A DNA stretch of 64,000 nt from Nectonema munidae (Eukaryota > Nematomorpha > Nectonematoida > Nectonematidae). Below the pieces are notes generated by a model that saw nothing but the letters and a program-made list of their open reading frames with translations, was not told where the DNA came from and searched no databases. The position numbers and the translations under genes were made by a program. This document shows positions 44,710 through 56,614 of this stretch, piece by piece; the stretch's first letter is position 1, and the number at the start of each line of letters is the position of its first letter. The stretch spans positions 1 to 64,000 of the forward strand of contig JAUIRK010000985.1 in NCBI GenBank assembly GCA_030549495.1. The letters run 5' to 3'.

Positions 44710-45112
44710 TTGTTGTTGTTGTTGTCGTTGTCGACCTCGTATAGGGAGTTGTGTCGTTGTTAACGGTGTAGTTTTGGTTATGGTGAATGGTTTTTTTTGT
44801 TTCTGGGTTGTTTTTCTTGTGTCGTGATGTAGTGAAGTGGGTGGTCGGGGATTAGAGTTTTTTGTCTGAGCTGAGAGGCGTGTAGTCTGAGATGTTCATT
44901 TAAAGGTAGAGTTCTAGTTTCTTCGTGTAGATGTTGTGTGTTTGTGTCTCTTGTGCATCCGGATATAATTCTTAGGGCATTGTTTTGTATTCTTTGTAGG
45001 TTTTGTGTGCTAGAGTTTGATATGATTGGTGACCATATTGTGCCTGCGTATTCGAGTATGGGTCTTGTGATTGTTTTGTAAGTGGTTAGTAGGGTTTCTT
45101 TGTTTTTCTTCC
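44710..45112 (-). mobile_element. I/Jockey-like LINE 3' fragment in copy 2
   Basis: Same fragment, orientation and edges as at 37561-37960, with one extra GTCGTT unit in the tail. Shared position in all four copies means it landed before the array formed. Confidence 0.8.
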
Positions 45113-46069
45113 TCAGCCTGCTCGTGGTTGGAGTGCTTCCAGAACATGGAACAAATTGGGGAAGATCTGCCTTGTCCGACGAAAGCCGGAGCCAATACCG
45201 CAGAGAGAGTCACCTTGATGATCGGCTTTCCTTAGGTCAGAGTATAGAATGTCGTCTCTACCTGGAGCAGAGTCGCGACATTTCTTTAGCTTAGCATTAA
45301 CTTCATCAACTGTGATAGGAGTGTCTGACAGATCATCGCTCCCTGATGGCAGCAGCTCCAAGAGTGTTTCGAAGTCTCGATGTATCTCCCTAGCTGGTTC
45401 GGAGAACATGTTTCTGAAGAAATCGCGAAGTGTGTCCCTATTCCCTGAGTAGTTATTGGTTTCACCAAAAATGCCCCTCATACAAACTTTATTGTTCCTA
45501 TAATAGAACTTCTGAGTTTGTGCATTGTTCGGAATCCTCACTGTTCTGTTCCTATTTACTTCTGCTCTGGTGGGTCCAGTTTTGATGTCCTTAATTGCTT
45601 TCGCAAATGCCCTATATGTGTGCCCTAATTCCTCTTGAGTAGAGGTCCTATCGAACTCGCTCTTCCAATTAATTGAAATGGGATTATTTTCTGGGTTCTG
45701 GGTAAGCTCTATGTTTGGCAACGGAGGAGAAGCCTCGTTTGCCCTATGGAATCTAAAATGCGAACTCATTCCCTGAAGACATGTTGTCTCTATGTTGCAT
45801 GCTGAGCATGTGTAAATCGGCGTTGATTCAGGATGCACTCTCCCTATGTGATTGAGAAAAGTGTCCCTGCTAAAAAAGGAGGATCTGCAGAGAGCGCATT
45901 CAATGGGTGCACTCAATGGGTACATTATCGAGAGCGGGTAGGAAATGCTCTGCCTATTAGAGGTTGGCTTTTCACTTTGCATGTCGTCCTCTATGATCCC
46001 AACTTGAGCTCGTTCCTCGAGAGCAATGGGCATTGTCTCTGTCTGCTGGGGTATTTCCTCAACAATCAC
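45113..46069 (-). pseudogene. R2-like copy 2: fingers 4-5 and pre-RT region
   Basis: The frame contains the two later zinc fingers and the pre-RT region, here with the 13 codons (YSDLRKADHQGDS) that copy 1 lacks. It ends at the I/Jockey-like fragment. Upstream it is open into a linker (EEIPQQTETMPIALEERAQ) that likely joins the first three fingers via the frameshift noted for copy 1. Confidence 0.83.
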
Positions 46070-46155
46070 TTTGAGAAGAGCACATTGGAATTCGGTGCTG
46101 AACTGAACGCATATCCGATCTGTCCGTTCTGGTCGGAATGCCGTGACTTGTAGTG

Positions 46156-46461
46156 CTACTTCAGGCCTTTGTAGGTGGAGTAGCTCTTTGAGCAGGAACC
46201 ACAGTTGACTCTGAGCCTTATAGGGTGGGTCACCTGAGATGTGTTAGGATGTACCTGTAAGAAGTGCTTTTTGGTATCTTTCAAGGAAGCATTCGCATAG
46301 TCGCAGTTGCTACACTGAAAAGAGAAGGAGACCAGGCCATGGTACCTTTGGTAATGCTTTTTCAGATCATTGTGTGTCTGGTAAATACAGGACCCACATT
46401 GACTAAACTCACAACTAAGCGATGATGGGAGCGGGACACCTAATTTGATAATTCTAGCCAT
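46156..46461 (-). pseudogene. R2-like copy 2: zinc fingers 1-3, nonsense-truncated
   Basis: ATG at 46461 gives MARIIKLGVPLPSS. Fingers 1 and 2 are intact and the third cysteine pair is restored (NCGSC, against NFGSC in copy 1). A TAG at 46156-46158 replaces the Tyr codon of copy 1 (GLKYHY) and ends the frame. The same stop is in copy 3. Confidence 0.8.
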
Positions 46462-46678
46462 CGCAGGGATGACTACCTATAAAAGTTACACTTCGCTAAA
46501 CGAGTATCAGGCTATGTACCTTACATTAAAATATAGGGAATATGGGTCAACAAGGAGGAATAAAAGACAAAAAGTAAGAGTGAATAAGATAAAATTCAAA
46601 GGCAATGCACAGACTAACCTAACCGTACCATGTAATGAAAAATAATTTATACGCAATTAAAAGTAATCTAAAAAAAAA

Positions 46679-46906
46679 GAGGAACTTCGCTACCAAAGGA
46701 AGAAAGATTTGACGAAGAGAAGGAGGCTCATGTTTGCCAAAAGGAGGATGAGTTTACCATATAACGAGAGGTGCTTTCGAAGAAGGAAAGGCGAGTCTAC
46801 CGATGAATCGGAAGAAGGAGAGGCGAGTTTGCCGAAGAATCGGAAGAAGGAGAGCGAGTTTGCCGAAGAATCGGAAGAAGGAGAGCGAGTTTGCCTAAGA
46901 AGAAGC
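46679..46906. repeat. 32-bp minisatellite at the copy 2/copy 3 junction
   Basis: Same family as at 39.5-39.7 kb with variant units (GATGAATCGG for GAAGAATCGG; AGAGCGAG for AGGCGAG). It is identical, apart from one A in the preceding run, to the junction at 53869-54096, and differs from the copy 1/copy 2 junction. Confidence 0.85.
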
Positions 46907-47196
46907 GAAGAAAAATTTGTGTAAGAAGACGGAATAAATTTGCAGAAGAGGGGTTTGTTGGAGAGAATGTGAATTGATAAAGAGACTCAAAAAAGTTGCA
47001 AGACGGAAAGAATCCAAATAAGAGAACAGATTTATTAATAAAACATGCAGCAGATAAAATATAAGGTACGGTTCAGAGTGTAAAAAAAAAGCTATCAGCA
47101 TAGTGTGACAATCTAATACATAAATATGGAACAAAGAAGTGTGAAGTGTAAACATATATTAATAATCGTGGTATATACGACGGGTACTTTGCGAGA

Positions 47197-48457
47197 TTAT
47201 CTTTTCCTCTCATCCGCCACTTCAAGAGAATCCGCTCCATTCTCGTAAGGGGAAACTATATCAACGATCGTAATCTCCCTATCCTTTATCACGTAGAGGT
47301 CGGGTCTAAGGGAGCCAGTATAATCCGGTGGGGATTGATCTATGAATATCTGGGCTCCCTTGTCCGACTTCACTAGCCTATTCTGAATGTCATTGTGCCT
47401 CTGCTTGATGGATTCCATCACACTCTTACAATGATTGAAGATGTGGGCTTGTGATTTCCTGTGAAATCCACATCTGCAAGATTGCACCATTGCTCGAGTG
47501 CTCTGGAAAGTTCTTGTTGGTAGCATGTTCAGGTAGGCCCTAAAGAAGAACTTGAAGTCCTTGAATTCAAAGTTCAGCCCTGAAAACAGAAAATTCTTCG
47601 GCGTCCTATTCCCGGCTTGTATCGCCTTCGCCGTCTGTGCCTGTAGATGCAGCTCGGTAAACTTATCTTTGTGTACTAGGGCGCTCACGCTCCTTAAGAC
47701 TCTCACAATAGATCGAAGATTGACCTCGGGAACGATTTCATGGAAGGGTTCTATAAGCTCCCCGGTCGCTCCCCGTCTAGCGGTAAGTCTCTTGGAGGCG
47801 TGTCGCACTCTACTCCACAGATCCGCCACCTGGTTGGAGAAACGGACCTCAAACAGCTCCTGATGGGTGTCACCACTCAAAAAGTTGCAGAGGGTCCCTA
47901 CGTCTGGTTCATGTCCAATCCTAGCTGAGGCGGACTCTGCTAAGAAAGCTTGGGCTAAGACCGAGGCATTGTCATCGAGCGACATTAGCATTTTATATCC
48001 CTGGACGATCGCGAAGATATCCACGTCGTCACAGGGGTCACTGAACCCTAGCCCTCCATCCCGGATCGATGAGAAGTAGAAGTGGGAGGAGGCACTATGA
48101 TTTACATGTGTCACGGCTCTTAGTGTTTTGAGGAGAGCGGATCTGAATGTGGCTATAGTGCCCTTCGGAACCAGCGCCGACCTGAATAGGTACTGGAAGA
48201 GTGGCATTATGAATGTCCTGATGGCGTCAAGTTTTTGCCAGGGTGCCAATTCAGATGACTTTATACGCTCCAGCTTGGATTTGGCAGAAGAGACTAGTTC
48301 ACTCGCTGTGTCCGCTTTGAAGAAGAGGTTATGCGGTATCCCTAGGTATTTGTAGTAGGAACTATGTGATATGGGCGTAATCAGTTCTCCATCTATGAAA
48401 CATTCCCATAGCATATTCAACGAGGTTTCTTTCCTGTTTATATGCAGGGTTCTACAC
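47197..48457 (-). pseudogene. R2-like copy 3: thumb, CCHC and endonuclease
   Basis: 407-codon piece equal to that at 40006-41229 except for one substitution (Ser to Ala in TLRSxLLKT). CCHC and RPD...D motifs are retained. It is cut upstream by the hAT at 48458. Confidence 0.88.
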
Positions 48458-51162
48458 TAGGGTGCCAATTTTTTTTAATTTTTGTAAATTATCAATTCTT
48501 ACCCCTCAATTTTTTTTCATTTAGTATAATAAATAGAATTAAAAAAAATTGGCCTGGAAAATTAATGTTGAGAGGTTGCGCATAGCTTCGGAATATTTAA
48601 CATGTAAAAATACTGTAAAAATAAACAAAAAATTATGTATATTCAATAAAACTAAGTTTAGTTCTCTATAACACAATTTTATTTTATAAAAATAAGTTGA
48701 ACTTGAAAATATTAATTAAAACACAAAATATTTGTTAAATATCATTAGTAAAGTAAGATTCTTTGTTAACACAAGGAAAGTTCTTCCTATGATTTTCTAC
48801 AACTTGAATTAAATACTGTTTTGGATCTTCTTGATCAGTCAAAATGCTGTTAAAATTCTTAATAAGAGCTATTCCACGTTCTGCAGCATCATTAACAACT
48901 TTAAGATTGCACACAACTTGTTCTGCAATATTAAAATTCTTGTCGCTTTCCCATGTGTCTGGGTCTTTTTTCAAAAAATTTGATGATAATTTTAAAATAT
49001 CAAAAAATTTCATTGTGTTTTCTGTGATAAAGCTTGACAGTCTACTTTTTTCAATATCTTTTTCTTTCAAAATTGGATTACCGAAATGGTTTAAAGGATG
49101 ATAAAGATTTCGTGGTTTTTGGATTGATTGGACTATGTTAAGTTTTTCTTGTTTGTTTATTCTTGAATCGAATAAAACTTCCTTTAAATACCAAAGATGC
49201 CTACCAAAAACCTTTAAAGCTGTTGTTGCTACTTTATTACTTACTTTTTTATATTTTATGAAACTTTGAAGTAGTTGAAGATCATTTAATGGTGCAAAGC
49301 TAGAACAAGAGCTCATGAACCATTTTTTTAAATATATTTTGACTATGAATATATTGAATTTCTTTAAGGCCTCACTATGATTTAAGTTTATGTTTAGTTG
49401 TGATTTAAACAAATATATCTTAAAGCAATATATTAACTTTGACATCCATCTTGCCCTGTGATGAGCACCAGGGGCATAGATTTTAACATCTGTTCTTTGT
49501 TCTCCAAGAAATATTAAACTAAGATTGAGAAGTTCTTTATAGTCATCTCTTGGTTGAAATCTGGACAACTGTTCTTTGATGAAGTCGATCAGATTTTCAT
49601 ATTCATCAGAATCAAAAACTTCCGACTTTTCTTCAGTTGGTAAGCACTCTAAGGATGACTTATCAATCTTTTTCCAAGACTCACGAAACTCTTCGAAGAG
49701 CTTGATGTTTGGACTAGATGATTTTTCTTCTAGTAAAGCGTCAAAAACATGTTTAACAATCAGTTCATGTACATGATGTCTGCAAGCTAGAGGACAATTT
49801 CTTGCCGATTTTTTCCTGCAAAATCATACAAGCTCCCAGGTTTTTACCCGTGTTGCTGCTTGTAGTGTCGAATGACATGCTTGTAACTTTATCAAGCAAA
49901 TTCCATTTCAGTAAAGTTTCTAAAACAGCTTTAGCTTGAGAAAAACCACTACTGTTTTCAATTAAAGGAACAGCAAGAAGCTTTGTAATGCCTATGCCAG
50001 AAACGATAACAGCAATGCGGTCCACTTTTTCCTTCAAGGTCAAAGATGGTAACAACTTACCATCCCAATGAACTGTAAGAGGTACTCTCGGATTGAAAAT
50101 TGCCATGATTGTCTTACTTGAACTTTCTAGATTTGATCTTCTAGCTTGCCTCAAAGACTCTCTATTGAGAGTGTATTGGTTGGGTTCATGATTAAAAGCC
50201 TTTAGAGTAGCGAAAAGTATGTGCATAGCATTTCTGTCACTAACACCTGTTCGATCCAAAGCCGATGATAGTTCGGATGTCATTATGTTCCTGGTTTTTA
50301 CTACTCTGTTTTGACTTTTGGATAGTTTTACTGTAGTAGTATCATCATTTTCATTTTCCTCAACAGTGAAATCCGAATTAGTTTCATTTTGCAAAACACG
50401 TTCTGTTTCTTTTCTTCTTTTCACTTCTTTTTCTTTCTTTTTTTCTTCATCTTCTACTCTTTTTTCTTCTTTTTTCTAAACCAGCAAGCTTTCTATCAAC
50501 TTTATCCATCGATCCTCTCCTACCTTTTTCCCTTTGAGCAGGCAAAAACTCTTTGTCTTCTTTACAAAGTATTAATTTCAAAGCATCTTGATGTGCAACA
50601 TCAAATAAATCATCAAGAATGTTCAAAAACTTTTCTTCTTTCTTTTTTTGAGTTTTAGATTTTCTATTCACGTTTTTTCGAAGATTTTGCCACTGCGAAT
50701 AAAACTCTTTTAGCTTTTTAATAATATTATAGCTTTGTTAGTGGGTATTCTTGCTTTATTCCAATTCGAAAGAAGTTCTTCAATAGTTATTTTTGCACTT
50801 TCTGTGAGTGTTTTTCCTTCGATTCGATGAAGATGCAAAAATCTACCTAATACAATTCTATTGGATGGCAGCTTGCTTGCAGAAAGCGATTCGTATGTTT
50901 GGCCGACTAACCATACAATTTTTTTTCTTTCAGTGAACAAATTCATTTCTAGAGCATTAAAAAATTGAATTGAAACAGAACAAAAATATTTAAATGAAAA
51001 AATTGAAATGGAAATTCTACTGCCCTATGCGCAACCCTTTAATCATAGCAAATCAAAAAGTTTTTTTGCATGGAAGTTTAAAGACCTAAAAGGAAAAAAA
51101 TAAGAGGCTAAGAAAGTGAATTTTCTATTTTAAATTTTTACCATACATTTTTTGTCACCCTA
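48458..51162 (-). mobile_element. hAT transposon, 2705-bp type, in copy 3
   Basis: Termini TAGGGTG at both ends and the duplication TTCTACAC (48450-48457, 51163-51170) are identical to copy 2, at the same host position. Confidence 0.93.
48735..50946 (-). pseudogene. hAT-like transposase of the 2705-bp element (copy 3)
   Basis: Same pieces, motifs and three frameshifts as the copy at 41544-43755. One base differs, at 49691. Shared defects show that the transposase was already dead when the unit was duplicated. Confidence 0.82.
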
Positions 51163-51900
51163 TTCTACACTTCCTTGTAGAAAACTCTAGTCCTAACACT
51201 TTTACCGAATGGTTCGCTATGTCTAGTGTTTTCTGCAAGTCCTCTGGGGAACTGCCTAGAATCACCAGGTCGTCGGCAAATGCAAGCACTTTGAAATCCC
51301 TATTGTAGGCTGTGTACCCTATCCCTGTCTCCGAATTGGTCATGGCGTTTCTAATAACCATCTCCATTACAGAATTGAAAAGAAGCCCGGAGAGAGGACA
51401 CCCTTGCCTGACCCCCTTCAACTGTGGGATTTCTTCGTCATCTATGATGGCCTTGCCTCCTGAGTATAGGCTTTGGATCATCTCGATGGTGCTTCCTGCT
51501 ATCCCTAAACGCGACATCACATCAAAAAGTATCCTATGGTTGATGGAGTCGAAGGCGGACTTTATGTCAAGCCATGCCAAACTCAACGGTAGCTTTTCCT
51601 GTTTCGCTGATGAGATAATTGCATTGAGAATGAAATTATGCTCTTGACACCCTTCGTATGGAGTGTACCCTTTCTGGTTAGGAGAGATTGTGTCTATTGA
51701 CTCGAGATATGCTGCAGTCTTATTCTTGAGAATGCCTCCAAAAAGTCTGCTCAAGGTGCAGGAAAGAGAAATGGGACGGAAGTTGCTGCAGTCATCATCT
51801 TCCCCTCTACCTTTGTAGATCGGGATGAGTCGAGCTGTTCTCCAGTCAAAAGGAATATACCTGGTCTCTAGAATCTTTTTATAAGAGACTGCATAGAGAA
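51163..51900 (-). pseudogene. R2-like copy 3: reverse transcriptase core
   Basis: Identical in motif content to the copy 2 RT (motif A WLDIKSAFD, FADD box present). It is open between the hAT duplication and the I/Jockey-like fragment. Confidence 0.9.
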
Positions 51901-52303
51901 TTGTTGTTGTTGTTGTCGTTGTCGACCTCGTATAGGGAGTTGTGTCGTTGTTAACGGTGTAGTTTTGGTTATGGTGAATGGTTTTTTTTGTTTCTGGGTT
52001 GTTTTTCTTGTGTCGTGATGTAGTGAAGTGGGTGGTCGGGGATTAGAGTTTTTTGTCTGAGCTGAGAGGCGTGTAGTCTGAGATGTTCATTTAAAGGTAG
52101 AGTTCTAGTTTCTTCGTGTAGATGTTGTGTGTTTGTGTCTCTTGTGCATCCGGATATAATTCTTAGGGCATTGTTTTGTATTCTTTGTAGGTTTTGTGTG
52201 CTAGAGTTTGATATGATTGGTGACCATATTGTGCCTGCGTATTCGAGTATGGGTCTTGTGATTGTTTTGTAAGTGGTTAGTAGGGTTTCTTTGTTTTTCT
52301 TCC
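51901..52303 (-). mobile_element. I/Jockey-like LINE 3' fragment in copy 3
   Basis: Duplicate of 44710-45112, same edges and tail. Confidence 0.8.
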
Positions 52304-53260
52304 TCAGCCTGCTCGTGGTTGGAGTGCTTCCAGAACATGGAACAAATTGGGGAAGATCTGCCTTGTCCGACGAAAGCCGGAGCCAATACCGCAGAGAGAG
52401 TCACCTTGATGATCGGCTTTCCTTAGGTCAGAGTATAGAATGTCGTCTCTACCTGGAGCAGAGTCGCGACATTTCTTTAGCTTAGCATTAACTTCATCAA
52501 CTGTGATAGGAGTGTCTGACAGATCATCGCTCCCTGATGGCAGCAGCTCCAAGAGTGTTTCGAAGTCTCGATGTATCTCCCTAGCTGGTTCGGAGAACAT
52601 GTTTCTGAAGAAATCGCGAAGTGTGTCCCTATTCCCTGAGTAGTTATTGGTTTCACCAAAAATGCCCCTCATACAAACTTTATTGTTCCTATAATAGAAC
52701 TTCTGAGTTTGTGCATTGTTCGGAATCCTCACTGTTCTGTTCCTATTTACTTCTGCTCTGGTGGGTCCAGTTTTGATGTCCTTAATTGCTTTCGCAAATG
52801 CCCTATATGTGTGCCCTAATTCCTCTTGAGTAGAGGTCCTATCGAACTCGCTCTTCCAATTAATTGAAATGGGATTATTTTCTGGGTTCTGGGTAAGCTC
52901 TATGTTTGGCAACGGAGGAGAAGCCTCGTTTGCCCTATGGAATCTAAAATGCGAACTCATTCCCTGAAGACATGTTGTCTCTATGTTGCATGCTGAGCAT
53001 GTGTAAATCGGCGTTGATTCAGGATGCACTCTCCCTATGTGATTGAGAAAAGTGTCCCTGCTAAAAAAGGAGGATCTGCAGAGAGCGCATTCAATGGGTG
53101 CACTCAATGGGTACATTATCGAGAGCGGGTAGGAAATGCTCTGCCTATTAGAGGTTGGCTTTTCACTTTGCATGTCGTCCTCTATGATCCCAACTTGAGC
53201 TCGTTCCTCGAGAGCAATGGGCATTGTCTCTGTCTGCTGGGGTATTTCCTCAACAATCAC
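52304..53260 (-). pseudogene. R2-like copy 3: fingers 4-5 and pre-RT region
   Basis: Duplicate of 45113-46069, 318 codons, no differences noticed. Confidence 0.83.
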
Positions 53261-53346
53261 TTTGAGAAGAGCACATTGGAATTCGGTGCTGAACTGAACG
53301 CATATCCGATCTGTCCGTTCTGGTCGGAATGCCGTGACTTGTAGTG

Positions 53347-53652
53347 CTACTTCAGGCCTTTGTAGGTGGAGTAGCTCTTTGAGCAGGAACCACAGTTGAC
53401 TCTGAGCCTTATAGGGTGGGTCACCTGAGATGTGTTAGGATGTACCTGTAAGAAGTGCTTTTTGGTATCTTTCAAGGAAGCATTCGCATAGTCGCAGTTG
53501 CTACACTGAAAAGAGAAGGAGACCAGGCCATGGTACCTTTGGTAATGCTTTTTCAGATCATTGTGTGTCTGGTAAATACAGGACCCACATTGACTAAACT
53601 CACAACTAAGCGATGATGGGAGCGGGACACCTAATTTGATAATTCTAGCCAT
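53347..53652 (-). pseudogene. R2-like copy 3: zinc fingers 1-3, nonsense-truncated
   Basis: Duplicate of 46156-46461 with the same TAG at 53347-53349. Confidence 0.8.
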
Positions 53653-53868
53653 CGCAGGGATGACTACCTATAAAAGTTACACTTCGCTAAACGAGTATCA
53701 GGCTATGTACCTTACATTAAAATATAGGGAATATGGGTCAACAAGGAGGAATAAAAGACAAAAAGTAAGAGTGAATAAGATAAAATTCAAAGGCAATGCA
53801 CAGACTAACCTAACCGTACCATGTAATGAAAAATAATTTATACGCAATTAAAAGTAATCTAAAAAAAA

Positions 53869-54096
53869 GAGGAACTTCGCTACCAAAGGAAGAAAGATTT
53901 GACGAAGAGAAGGAGGCTCATGTTTGCCAAAAGGAGGATGAGTTTACCATATAACGAGAGGTGCTTTCGAAGAAGGAAAGGCGAGTCTACCGATGAATCG
54001 GAAGAAGGAGAGGCGAGTTTGCCGAAGAATCGGAAGAAGGAGAGCGAGTTTGCCGAAGAATCGGAAGAAGGAGAGCGAGTTTGCCTAAGAAGAAGC
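53869..54096. repeat. 32-bp minisatellite at the copy 3/copy 4 junction
   Basis: Same units and order as the copy 2/copy 3 junction. This marks the end of the duplicated 7.19-kb block as lying at or beyond this point. Confidence 0.85.
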
Positions 54097-54386
54097 GAAG
54101 AAAAATTTGTGTAAGAAGACGGAATAAATTTGCAGAAGAGGGGTTTGTTGGAGAGAATGTGAATTGATAAAGAGACTCAAAAAAGTTGCAAGACGGAAAG
54201 AATCCAAATAAGAGAACAGATTTATTAATAAAACATGCAGCAGATAAAATATAAGGTACGGTTCAGAGTGTAAAAAAAAAGCTATCAGCATAGTGTGACA
54301 ATCTAATACATAAATATGGAACAAAGAAGTGTGAAGTGTAAACATATATTAATAATCGTGGTATATACGACGGGTACTTTGCGAGA

Positions 54387-56219
54387 TTATCTTTTCCTCT
54401 CAGCCGCCACTTCAAGAGAATCCGCTCCATTCTCGTAAGGGGAAACTATATCAACGATCGTAATCTCCCTATCCTTTATCACGTAGAGGTCGGGTCTAAG
54501 GGAGCCAGTATAATCCGGTGGGGATTGATCTATGAATATCTGAGCTCCCTTGTCCGACTTCACTAGCCTATTCTGAATGTCATTGTGCCTCTGCTTGATG
54601 GATTCCATCACACTCTTACAATGATTGAAGATGTGGGCTTGTGATTTCCTGTGAAATCCACATCTGCAAGATTGCACCATTGCTCGAGTGCTCTGGAAAG
54701 TTCTTGTTGGTAGCATGTTCAGGTAGGCCCTAAAGAAGAACTTGAAGTCCTTGAATCCAAAGTTCAGCCCTGAAAACAGAAAATTCTTCGGCGTCCTATT
54801 CCCGGCTTGTATCGCCTTCGCCGTCTGTGCCTGTAGATGCAGCTCGGTAAACTTATCTTTGTGTACTAGGGCGCTCACGCTCCTTAAGACTCTCACAATA
54901 GATCGACGATTGACCTCGGGAACGCTTTCATGGAAGGGTTCTATCCCGGTCGCTCGCCGTCTAGCGGTAAGTCTCTTGGAGGCGTGTCGCACTCTACTCC
55001 ACAGATCCGCCACCTGGTTGGAGAAACGGACCTCAAACAGCTCCTGATGGGTGTCACCACTCAAAAAGTTGCAGAGGGTCCCTACGTCTGGTTCATGTCC
55101 AATCCTAGCTGAGGTGGACTCTGCTAAGAAAGCTTGGGCTAAGACCGAGACATTGTCATCGGGCGACATTAGCATTTTATATCCCTGGACGATCGCGAAG
55201 ATATCCACGTCGTCACAGGAGTCACTGAACCCTAGCCCTCCATCCCGGATCGATGAGAAGTAGAAGTGGGAGGAGGCAGTATGATTTACATGCGTCACGG
55301 CTCTTAGTCTTTTGAGGAGAGTGGATCTGAATGTGGCTATAGTACCCTTCGGAACCAGTGCCGACCTGAATAGGTACTGGAAGAGTGGCATTATGAATGT
55401 CCTGATGGCGTCAAGTTTTTGCCAGGGTGCCAATTCAGATGACTTTATACGATCCAGCTTGGATTTGGCAGAAGAGACTAGTTCACTCGCTGTGTCTGCT
55501 TTGAAGAAGAGGTTATGCGGTATCCCTAGGTATTTGTAGTAGGAACTATGTGATATGGGCGTAATCAGTTCTCCATCTATGAAACATTCCCATAGCATAT
55601 TCAACGAGGTTTCTTTCCTGTTTATATGCAGGGTTCTACACTTCCTTGTAGAAAACTCTAGTCCTAGCACTTTTACCGAATGGTTCGCTATGTCTAGTGT
55701 TTTCTGCAAGTCCTCTGGGGAACTGCCTAGAATCACCAGGTCGTCGGCAAATGCAAGCACTTTGAAATCCCTATTGTAGGCTGTGTAGCCTATCCCTGTC
55801 TCCGAATTGGTCATGGCGTTTCTAATAACCATCTCCATTACACAATTGAAAAGAAGCCCGGAGAGAGGACACCCTTGCCTGACGACCCCCTTCAACTGTG
55901 GGATTTCTTCGTCATCTATGATGGCCTTGCCTCCTGAGTATAGGCTTTGGATCACCTCGATGGTGCTTCCTGCTATCCCTAAACACCCTTTCTGGTTAGG
56001 AGAGATTGTGTCTATTGACTCGAGATATGCTGCAGTCTTATTCTTGAGAATGCCTCCAAAAAGTCTGCTCAAGGTGCAGGAAAGAGAAATGGGACGGAAG
56101 TTGCTGCAGTCATCATCTTCCCCTCCACCTTTGTAGATCGGGATGAGTCGAGCTGTTCTCCAGTCAAAAGGAATATACCTGGTCTCTAGAATCTTTTTAT
56201 AAGAGACTGCATAGAGAAT
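54387..56219 (-). pseudogene. R2-like copy 4: RT (motif A deleted) through endonuclease
   Basis: 561 codons are open from LSRLFGGIL to the stop at 54387, the longest R2-type frame in the window. It has GCPLSGLLFN, AFADDLVILG, the CCHC motif and RPDLYVI...D. Between NQKG and LGIAGST a 156-bp in-frame deletion has removed 52 residues net, including motif A with its catalytic Asp (WLDIKSAFD in the other copies). A three-base insertion adds Val in KGVVRQGCP. The protein would therefore lack RT activity despite its open frame. The upstream lead-in (56073-56219) is still in frame. Confidence 0.9.
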
Positions 56220-56614
56220 TGTTGTTGTTGTTGTCGACCTCGTATAGGGAGTTGTGTCGTTGTTAACGGTGTAGTTTTGGTTATGGTGAATGGTTTTTTT
56301 GTTTCTGGGTTGTTTTTCTTGTGTCGTGATGTAGTGAAGTGGGTGGTCGGGGAGTAGAGTTTTTTGTCTGAGCTGAGAGGCGTGTAGTCTGAGATGTTCA
56401 TTTAAAGGTAGAGTTCTAGTTTCTTCGTGTAGATGTTGTGTGTTTGTGTCTCTTGTGCATCCGGATATAATTCTTAGGGCATTGTTTTGTATTCTTTGTA
56501 GGTTTTGTGTGCTAGAGTTTGATATGATTGGTGACCATATTGTGCCTGCGTATTCGAGTATGGGTCTTGTGATTGTTTTGTAAGTGGTTAGTAGGGTTTC
56601 TTTGTTTTTCTTCC
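56220..56614 (-). mobile_element. I/Jockey-like LINE 3' fragment in copy 4
   Basis: Same fragment and edges as in copies 1-3. Small differences in homopolymers and in the (CAA)n tail. Confidence 0.8.

Larger units (their letters stand above)
39486..46678 (-). mobile_element. R2-clade-like LINE, array copy 2 (carries hAT of the 2705-bp type)
   Basis: Same plan and orientation as copy 1, with its 3' end in the minisatellite at 39.5-39.7 kb. It contains the hAT at 41267-43971 and the I/Jockey-like fragment at 44710-45112. Without the hAT and one duplication its length would be about 4.48 kb. It does not carry the ZBED-type hAT of copy 1, whose target site is intact here (CCATAGCA at about 41214). 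Confidence 0.85.
39716..46906. repeat. First copy of a 7.19-kb tandem segmental duplication
   Basis: The body of R2-like copy 2 with its nested elements and the copy 2/3 junction repeats at an offset of 7191 (7190 after the A-run). The exact left breakpoint lies somewhere in 39.7-40.0 kb, because array copies are similar to each other there anyway. Confidence 0.8.
46679..53868 (-). mobile_element. R2-clade-like LINE, array copy 3, near-identical to copy 2
   Basis: Everything in copy 2 recurs 7191 bp downstream, including the hAT insertion, its frameshifts, the nonsense codon in finger 3 and the I/Jockey-like fragment. By eye I found only single-base differences at 40947/48138 and 42500/49691 plus one homopolymer length change near 53860. 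This is a segmental duplicate and not an independent insertion. Confidence 0.9.
46907..54096. repeat. Second copy of the 7.19-kb tandem segmental duplication
   Basis: Partner of the preceding block, covering copy 3 and the copy 3/4 junction. The end of near-identity falls between 54.1 and 54.4 kb, where copy-4-specific bases begin (CAGCCGCC for CATCCGCC at about 54402). Confidence 0.8.
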
